Shown here: positions 56,871-64,000 of the stretch, in pieces
How the letters are laid out: each line of letters opens with the position of its first letter
Position numbering within the stretch: position 1 is the stretch's first letter
Assembly (NCBI GenBank): GCA_009823505.1
Contig: VZQC01012382.1
Coordinates: 105,972 to 169,971 of the forward strand
Reading direction: 5' to 3'
DNA: 64,000 bases
Source: Rhizomys pruinosus
Taxonomy: Eukaryota > Chordata > Mammalia > Rodentia > Spalacidae
The notes under the pieces: model-generated
The model's database searches: none
Seen by the model: only the letters and a program-made list of their open reading frames with translations
Told to the model about the DNA's origin: nothing
Position numbers and translations under genes: made by a program

Positions 56871-57499
56871 AAAATTGAGAACCAAAAAATGATAACTGAA
56901 AAGAAAAAGAGCAATAAATGCTGTCCCTTTCAGCCAGTGCCATGGGGCTACGCATTCTTTTTGATCCTGCTGAACATTAGTGCTACAGGACCTAGCACGA
57001 CTGGAAGGTGAACACATGTTTAACATTGACTGACTCACTTGGAAAAAGTATTATTTTCTGCTATTGCTGTTGTTGTTGTTGCTGCTGCAGTTGTTCCTGT
57101 TGCTGTTGTTGTTGTTGTTGTTGTTTTGTTATTGTTGCTGTTGTTGTTATTGCTGCTGAAGTTCTGTGTCCTGTCCTTGGCTTCCTTTTAAAAGAGTTGT
57201 CATTGCTGGAAATTCTTATTAGAACTGATTTAAATTAAAAAATACATTCCATTAAAAAAAATCTCAGAAGCAGTTTTAAAGGGCTATCTAGAATATGTCT
57301 CATTTCCAAGCTAACATTACACACTTCTGAGTTAAATCAAAGGACTGAATAAGCCCCTGAAAAACTTTAATGTTTGTTTGGGTCATCTGAAAAATCTTTA
57401 AGATCAGTTTTCTGTCTGTCTCCAACCTTGTACCTACCCCAGGCTTGGTGGGTCTCCCATCAACATCTGCCTCCTGCAACTGCTTGAGGGAAGGATCTA
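56871..57499. other. Unassigned DNA with a (TTG/CTG) tract
   Basis: An imperfect trinucleotide repeat lies at 57059-57160; the cysteine- and valine-rich ORF over it is an artefact. Nothing else recognised. Confidence 0.45.
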
Positions 57500-57830
57500 T
57501 CTGGAAGGAAAAGCTAGGATGTTTGTCAACCTCTGGCTCCTGAGTAAAGAAGCAGGGAGCTGAGAAGCTTTTTCCTGATCTGAGATGACCACGTCTGTGA
57601 ATGGCACCTGGATAAGGGTGTCCAGTGCTGTTGAGTCAGGACAGCATTCCTGAGTAAGTCTGAGTTGTCCCTTATAACAAACAGGGCTTGTGCATAGGGT
57701 AGCTCAGACCATTTTGCTTTTTCTCTAACCAAATAACTCTAATTGTAAGATGGTATTCAAAATTTACTTCCCTCTGGGGGCCATTTTTTCCACTCTTCAA
57801 ATAATATTCAGGCAAAAAAAAGTGCAAAAA
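57500..57830 (-). pseudogene. Class I ERV gag fragment (matrix region)
   Basis: Minus-strand frames contain a 'KWSELPYAQALFVIRDN' stretch, preceded in another frame by 'NTILQL'-type residues. Both are in the order of the gamma-like ERV matrix domain. Stops and frameshifts interrupt it. I could not find its LTRs. It is a third gag lineage member, unlike those at 44.6 and 52.9 kb in detail. Confidence 0.6.
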
Positions 57831-59672
57831 AGAAATATCAGGCATTTTTTAGTGCAGATAGTTTTCCATCTATAAGATCAAAAGTTGATAGGACAGCTTC
57901 TGGTTCTTCCATGTCATCCCATCAGGGAAGAACTCTGATAAGGACTTGATTACTAGCAATCATGCAAAAGATAGGGGCCTTTGGAGTTTAACTACACTTA
58001 CCAACATGGCCCTGACATCTATCTTGTCCCGGTTTATCGCAACCATGAGGGAAGGTGAGGCCTTAACTCTCCATGACCTGCATTTTGCGTGGCTAACTTT
58101 AAATAAATCAACTGTAGAAAAAGTGTGAAATACATTTAAGAGTCAAATAAATACACCTGGGGATGTGGAGCAGCGTCTACTGGTCAATTCCAGAGCTCCT
58201 GTCCAGCGAGCAGCAGAACCCACTAGCTGCCCTGATCGGTAGAGTCAAATCAAACTTCCCTGTCCCTTTTTTCTCTTTAACATAGGGGAGGTACAGCGGC
58301 TACTTTCAGCTGTGGTATTAATGCTGTTCCTATGAGGATCAGAAGCCAACCCCGAAGCGAAGCTCCACAGTGCATGGAAGGCACAGGAGAATCTACCGAA
58401 CCCTGTTGGTCCATTATAGAAAATAATTGCTTCAAGACAAAAAGAACCCATCATTGAGGTCTGGCATGATCCCCTTAATCTGATATAGGAAATGGATTAA
58501 CCTTATCATGTGGCAGCAGGGATGCTCTGAAACAAGCCAGCACAAATGCACCTTTGTGATCTTCCTAATTCTTGACGTTGCAAGCTGTTTGGGGGCAGTA
58601 GGGGATTGGGGAAATGTTGCCAAAATCCATGGCTGATGCTGTTGCTTTAGGAACAAATGGGAAAGAGAAAGTATTCTACAACTAGATTTGCCCCACTTGA
58701 AGACCGTGTGCGTTGAGACCTGACAGGTCTTTGGTCCTCCATGTTGGTGGAATATTTAAGTCCCTCAGAAAACAAGTGGCTAAAAATACCCATGTCAGAA
58801 AAGCAAGTGCTGCGGGACCTCGGGCTGAGGCAGGGACCCAGCTGTGAGCACCGCACCCCTGGTCTGAGGCGGTGCTGGTGCTCTCTCCACTTTGCTCAGA
58901 GCCCTGCGCCCCGGCCCACCAAGCTGTGCTTGCTCTCCTGCATTCTCCAACTTTGAGCAAAGTTCTTTGTGGCTCCAAGAGAATAGTGGAAGCGAGGAAA
59001 AGGAGTCCTGACACCCAGGAAGAAAGGAGACAAACAGTGCCATTTATATCCCACTACGTGGCCATCAGCCACAGGCACGTGGAAAAACAACACAAGAAAT
59101 AAAGGCGTTATATGCCCCTACCTTTATTCTGAAGGAAGAAAGCCCTGGGGCCTTATGTAAGGCCAAAGTAACTAGGAACTGGCTGGCTTTAGGACCCAGT
59201 GGGGGACAGTTTGTACTTGGAATGTCACCTCCCAGAGTCTGGGAGCTGCCTCTAAGTGCGCTAAGTGCGCTTTCCCTCTGGGGAGGGGGCTGGGCCAGTA
59301 AAGGGAAGAGAAAAGAAGTGGCCATCTAGCATCACAGAAAGGTCTGAGAGTGCAGGACCTAGACTATCACGGTGGCTGGCATCCTGGCTCACCTTGGCCT
59401 GTGCCTCCCTGTGTGTGGGATCCGACCAGCCATGGTGCCAACCCTCCTGCACTTACCCCTCAAGGGAGGAGCCAGCGAGAGAAGGAAAACAGAGACCCTT
59501 TTCCTTCTCCCAGGATGGCAGAGTGCTAAAGCAAGGGGCTCATAGACAACGGAAAGCAGAGCCTGGCACAGCAGGAGGAATAGGCCAACAAACAGAGCCG
59601 GCACTAAGACCCAGCGGAGCACCACATCCAGCAACTGAACCCAGCATTCCAGCTACCAAGAACACTGGCCTA
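57831..59672. other. Unassigned DNA
   Basis: No repeat or gene recognised. Long frames near 58682-59014 and 59265-59753 overlap others on both strands and lack any family signature. Part of the left side may be ERV leader of the gag fragment. Confidence 0.35.
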
Positions 59673-59895
59673 AGGGCTGGAGAGTTGACTCAGCAGTTAA
59701 GAGCAGTGGGTGTTCTTGCAGAGGACCCAGGACTTCATCCACGTGGTAGGTAACAACTATCTGTAACTACAGTTCCAGGGAATCCCATGCCTCCCGTCTT
59801 CTAACCTCCATACGCATTGTACAACATCGTGTACTTGCACACATGTGGGGAAGACATTAATACACATAAACTAAAAATAATAAATAAAATATTTT
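59673..59895 (+). mobile_element. B2 SINE (diverged)
   Basis: 'gggctggagagttgactcag' head to an 'aataaataaaat' tail. Confidence 0.8.
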
Positions 59896-60302
59896 AAAAG
59901 AACACCTGTACAGATCACCCACTGCTTGCTGGCCTTCCATCAGTGGCACGGTGGGTGCAGGCGTTGGCTCATCCAGGGTCACAAGAGTGATCTCTGCCCT
60001 ATAGACCTCTCCAGTCAGGTCACCTCAAAGCATTAGTTCTCTCGGCCATTCTGCATGCTTTCTTACCCAGGCATAGAGCAGGGAGTGATCCAGGACATGC
60101 TCACACTCTTGGCTCCTACCCACGTCAGGGACAGGAGGAGAGAAAGAGGCTTAACTATGCCTCCCAGTTGCCAAGGGAAAGGGGAACGCAAAGAAGACAG
60201 AGAAATGGCAAATAGAGCAGCTCACACCTCCTGCCTAGAAGCAAGGAGGGCATGAAGGTGGAAGAGAAATAAGATGAAGATAAAGTACACAAAAAGATAA
60301 CT
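59896..60302. other. Unassigned DNA
   Basis: Nothing recognised. Confidence 0.35.
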
Positions 60303-60515
60303 GGGGGCCGGCAAGATAGTTCAGCTGGGAGAGGCACCTGCTACCAAGCCTGACAACACGAGGCCGACTCCAAGGACCCACACGGTAGATGGAGAGGTCT
60401 GAACTGATCCACAAGTGGCCTTCTGATCTCGATACATGTGACACTCACATGCATATATGTGCACACACTTAACGATAAATAACAAATAAATAAATAATAA
60501 ATATTGGCCTATGTC
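60303..60515 (+). mobile_element. B3-like SINE
   Basis: 'ggccggcaagatagttcagc', 'ggcacctgctaccaagcctg' and 'gacccacacggtagatggag' follow the B3 order, which differs from B2 in the second half; an A-rich (AAATA) tail follows. Confidence 0.7.
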
Positions 60516-60734
60516 CCCCTTCAATTTCCCAGCCCATTGTACCTGTATGATTCAAGAAACCGGGGTGTCCTAAAGACCAGCAAGCTGTCTACACTCAAGT
60601 GGGATGAGCTGAGCACTCTAGGGTCCTCTGGCCTCCAGGCTCTTGTCTCTTGACTAAGAACTGAATTCATGGACCATAGAAGAGTAACAGAAGAGTAACT
60701 GTCAGAAGTTGTTCATAGGACTGCAGGTGAAAGC

Positions 60735-60945
60735 TTACAAGAAAAAAGAGTGACAGGGTGGGGGGCAGAGAGAGGGGACTGTGTCTAAATGAGTGACAGG
60801 GTAGGGTGGGGCAGGGAGAAGGCACTGTATCTAAATGAGTGACAGGGTGGGGTGGGGCAGGGAGAGGAGACTGTGTCTAAATTGGACTGAACGATAATGC
60901 ATGAAATACACAAATCATCAATAAAAGTATTTTAAAAAAAGAAAA
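60735..60945 (+). mobile_element. L1 3' UTR end with tandem repeats
   Basis: Three units of about 44-46 bp ('gagtgacagggtggggtggg...gtctaaat') at 60748-60880, then 'aatgcatgaaatacacaaa' and AATAAAAG with an A-tail. Confidence 0.7.
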
Positions 60946-62589
60946 AGAAGAGTAAGCCCCTAAGTAGGTGGAGGGGTCCCTAAAAATAGGATCGCACTGA
61001 GCTGTTACCCCATAGGCTTTTTATAGGACATATGGTAGAAATTGTGGTGAGCCCTAGAGAGTGTGAGCTGATTCATCTAGATAGGCCACCAGAGATGTCC
61101 AGGTGTCCCTCAGTTTCAATCACATCTTCAGATGCAGTTTCCAAGCAAGGAAGAGAATAACAAGCCACACCTCCACTCTGGCCTACCTGGCCTCGGGCCA
61201 GGACAGAGCTGCCAACAGGACCAAGGACATGCCTCGCTTCTAGCCAAGGACAAGACCCAAAACTGCTCACTTTCAGGGTCCCTACCTTAAAACTGGCCCT
61301 GGCCAGTTTCTATTTCCTGTTCTCATCAGTTTTTTTGTTTTTTTTTTAATCATGAAAGCCATATATAGGCAGTGACACTACAAGAAAGCCTTAAGAATTT
61401 CCAAATAAAATACAGTCTACCCAGTTAAATCTGAATTTGCAATAAATCATTAATGCCTTTTTACAGCAAGCATGGCCCAAAATATATATGTATACCCAAA
61501 GATAATTTATCTGAAATTGAACTTTAACTAGGTCTCTTGTGGTTTTATTTGCTAACTCTAGCCACCCTAATATTTGAAGACAAATCTGGGCTATGATCTT
61601 CCTACTCTTTAAAATTGTAGGAAAGTATGTTGAGACCACCAGGCTGGTGTTGGTCTAAATGAAAAACATAATTTTTCTAAAGAAAAACAGCCTCACGAGT
61701 CTCTTAGAGCTAATGGAACAACCCAGCTGCTCCAGCCGTGCTGTCGTTACTGAGTTCAATAAAATGGATCCTCCTCAGCTCTGGAGGATTGGGAGCTGCA
61801 GCTCTTCCTCACACAACAGGGAGAGCTTGTCGGTTTTGTTTAGTAAACATGATTTCTGACTCCGGGTGTGCCCTCCTTTGTTTATCTTTGGCTGCACTGC
61901 TAGCCAGGGGTAAGGCCTATGGTGCTCTGGTCAGGGATCTTGTTAGAAAGCAAGCAAAGACCATAGATGGTCCCAAGAGTAAGGACATAAGAATTCCTGC
62001 AAAGCATCCTTGCTTCTAAGATGCACAAGCCCATCTATATACCCCACTTTGATGTGAAGGAATGATGTCACTGTTCCAGTTTAACGAATCCTTCCTGAGA
62101 ATTAGACCAGTCACTATAGAAGGCAGACCAGAGCCTGTGGTATTCTGATCTCCTTGGGCAGGCAAAACAAAGGAGATACGCAAAAATGGTGTATCTTCCT
62201 TTGTGGTCCAGAGTTGATGGATGGTTCTGGAGTTCCCGGGAGCAGAGTAACTGACCTTCGCCCCACATCCACAGCAGGTCCAGACTCTAAGCAGGAAGGA
62301 CTGATGTCACTCCTGGAGGCCTCCTTCCTCTCAGCTCTGACACTGTCCTGCATCCCACTCCAAACTCCCACTCTGAATTTCCCCTTAGTAAATTGTCACC
62401 CTGTCAGACGTTCCATTCGCTATTCATCATATTCTGACGTCTTATTGTGAATTGGTCCATCTTGGGTGGGCATGAGTCTGTATACATCCGTACATAAATA
62501 TAATTCACATAATCTTTCCAGTTACTCTAGCTGCCTACTAAATTGAAAAGGAAACTTGATTTCCAGCTTTCCCTCTTGTGAAGAAACAT
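60946..62589. other. Unassigned DNA
   Basis: No gene or clear repeat. A segment near 61690-61850 with 'aataaaatggatcc' and a C/T-rich stretch resembles an LTR end but lacks a partner. Confidence 0.35.
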
Positions 62590-62745
62590 GCCAGGTGGGT
62601 GATGCATGCCTTTAATCTCAGCACTCTGGAGACAGAGGCATTCAGATCTCTGTGAGATAGAGACCAGCCTGGTCTACATAGAGTGTCCCAGGCCTACAAG
62701 GACACCTTGTCTCAAAAAGGCAAAAACAAAACAAAAAAAAAAATC
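62590..62745 (+). mobile_element. B1 SINE (diverged)
   Basis: 'ccaggtgggtgatgcatgcc' to 'acaccttgtctcaaaaaggc' and an A-rich tail. Confidence 0.88.
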
Positions 62746-62997
62746 TCAAAAGAAATATCATGTAGAATCAGAAATACACTAGTCACTATTTTTAGAAAAA
62801 TGGACTCTATCTCATACTTCAGTACTTTCCCGACCAGCTCATTAATGAGTTGTTAATATATGCTTTATACTCATATAAACATTACAAGCACTTAAACCAA
62901 ATGTTCACAAAACACTGATGTATAAAGGAGGGTAATTAATGATATTCTTATTTTTCATATAAAGCAATGTGTGTATATATTATATTATATTTTTGAA
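62746..62997. other. Unassigned AT-rich DNA
   Basis: Nothing recognised. Confidence 0.35.
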
Positions 62998-63103
62998 AGA
63001 TTGCTTGGTATGGTGGCATACATCTGTAATCCCAGCATTTGGGTGGCTAAGGCAGGAAGATAATGAATTTAAGGCTGAGTTACATATAGTAAACCCTTTC
63101 TCA
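62998..63103 (+). mobile_element. B1 SINE relic
   Basis: 'tggtatggtggcatacatct', 'gtaatcccagcatttgggtg' and a tail 'aaccctttctcag'; diverged. Confidence 0.8.
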
Positions 63104-63172
63104 GAAGGAAGGAAGGAAGGAAGGAAGGAAGGAAGGGAGGGACGGGCGGAGGGAGGGAGGGAGGGAGGGGAA
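63103..63172. repeat. (GGAA)n/(GGGA)n microsatellite
   Basis: About 16 tetranucleotide units, with a shift from GGAA to GGGA. Confidence 0.93.
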
Positions 63173-63206
63173 AGAAAATACAGAAAAAGAAAAAAAATAA
63201 ACTTAA

Positions 63207-63364
63207 GACTTTATTTTTTTGTCTTTTTGAGAGAGGGTCTCCCTATAGCCCCACCTGTCCTGGAACTCACAATGTAGACCAGGATGGCCTTAAACTCACA
63301 GAGATCCACCCACCTCTGCCTCCCAAGTGCTGGGATTAAAGATGTGGGCTACCACACCCAGCCC
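63207..63364 (-). mobile_element. B1 SINE
   Basis: 'gtctttttgagagagggtct' to 'gtgggctaccacacccagcc'. Confidence 0.9.
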
Positions 63365-63429
63365 AAATTTAAGATCTTTATCTAATGGACCATCCCTAGT
63401 TTGGGTTGGCTTACTCTTCTACCCACAGC

Positions 63430-63660
63430 AGCTCGAGGGGAAGCAACCCAAGTGTCCCTCAACTGATGAGTGGATAAAGAAAATGTGGTAATTTACACAA
63501 TGGAGGTTTATGCAGCAGTAAAGAAAGATGACATCATGAAATTTGCAGGTAAATGGATAGAACTATACATTATGCTAAGTGAAGCAACACAGTCCCAGAA
63601 AGAAAAATGACATATGGTATCCTTCATTTGTGAATCCTAGCACCAAACCCTTATTTGTTA
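63430..63660 (+). mobile_element. L1 ORF2 C-terminal fragment
   Basis: 'aagtgtccctcaactgatga', 'acacaatggaggtttatgca' and 'gacatcatgaaatttgcagg' match 15510-15700 and 47290-47490; 5' truncated. Confidence 0.82.
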
Positions 63661-63779
63661 GGCCAAGCTGCTTAATTTTTTTTTCTTTTTTAGTAAATAT
63701 AATTCCTGATGCTACTATTTAAAAATGTACATTAAAACATACATCAACTCACTATGTAATTTAGGAATGTAAAGTAATA

Positions 63780-64000
63780 TTTCTTTTTAATTTTATTCAT
63801 TTCTGTATGTGTATGAATGTACTGTCTGCATGCAAGTTTGTGTACCCGTGTCATGCAATGCTGTGGAGGTCAGAAGAGGGTTTTAGATTCCCCTGGAACT
63901 GGAGTTCTCCTGGAATTGGAGTTTCAGACAGTTCTCGGCCGCCATGTGGGTGCTGAGGATCGAACCCGGGTCCTCTGCAAGAGCAGTTGGCGCTCTTAAC
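63780..64000 (-). mobile_element. B2 SINE, cut by window end
   Basis: Antisense B2 of the internal-duplication subfamily; the last head bases lie beyond the window. Confidence 0.9.

Noticed and set aside
57008..57238. Cysteine-rich ORF
   Set aside because: Translation of a (TTG/CTG) tract; not a small secreted protein.
59265..59753. 162-aa plus-strand ORF
   Set aside because: Lacks a family signature and its C-terminus runs into a B2 SINE; treated as chance.
61690..61860. Possible solo LTR
   Set aside because: An AATAAA-like signal and C/T-rich end are suggestive, but no TG/CA ends, TSD or partner could be found.

Overview
This is a non-coding, repeat-dominated piece of a rodent nuclear genome. 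I found no intact cellular protein-coding gene, no CRISPR array and no prokaryotic system. The organism call rests on dozens of B1 (7SL-derived) and B2 (tRNA-derived) SINEs, one B3-like and one ID-like SINE, L1 LINEs including Lx-type 3' ends, and older eutherian repeats (MIR, MaLR LTRs). B1 plus B2 plus Lx-like ends points to a muroid or close relative. The younger L1 ORF2 does not read like the Mus or Rattus L1 I know, so I do not name a species.

Layout. 1-8.4 kb: scattered B1/B2, an L1 3' end, unassigned intergenic DNA and a CpG-richer patch (about 5.94-6.53 kb). 8.4-11.7 kb: a B2 SINE split by a 1,142-bp block that occurs again, apparently identical, 1,932 bp downstream, with an N at the junction. 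12.2-16 kb: a sense L1 with an internal deletion. 16.9-19.4 kb: antisense and sense L1 3' ends. 19.4-25.2 kb: repeat-poorer DNA with MIR relics. 25.2-34.9 kb: two copies of a roughly 3.8-kb block, the left one error-like at its edges, joined at an N, with a 255-bp gap in the right copy. 34.9-37.3 kb: an MLT1-like LTR and a full-length processed pseudogene of Tmem9b with a 15-bp target-site duplication (TSD), carrying an exact 225-bp copy of sequence 1.9 kb upstream. 40.3-45.9 kb: a decayed class I (gamma-like) endogenous retrovirus (ERV) on the minus strand with two diverged LTRs. 46.2-48.4 kb: an L1 3' end loaded with SINEs. 48.4-55.05 kb: a three-level nest, a rodent dispersed repeat split by an L1, which is split by a gag-containing deleted ERV, each level with TSD evidence. 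55-64 kb: L1 ends, a gag relic, a tandem-repeat L1 3' UTR, more SINEs and unassigned DNA.

The genes here do not work together as a pathway. What can be read is a history of retrotransposition: L1 mobilised itself, the SINEs and the Tmem9b transcript, and ERVs landed on top. It is overlaid by probable assembly duplications marked by N positions. SINE and L1 edges are estimated by eye except where a TSD is given.
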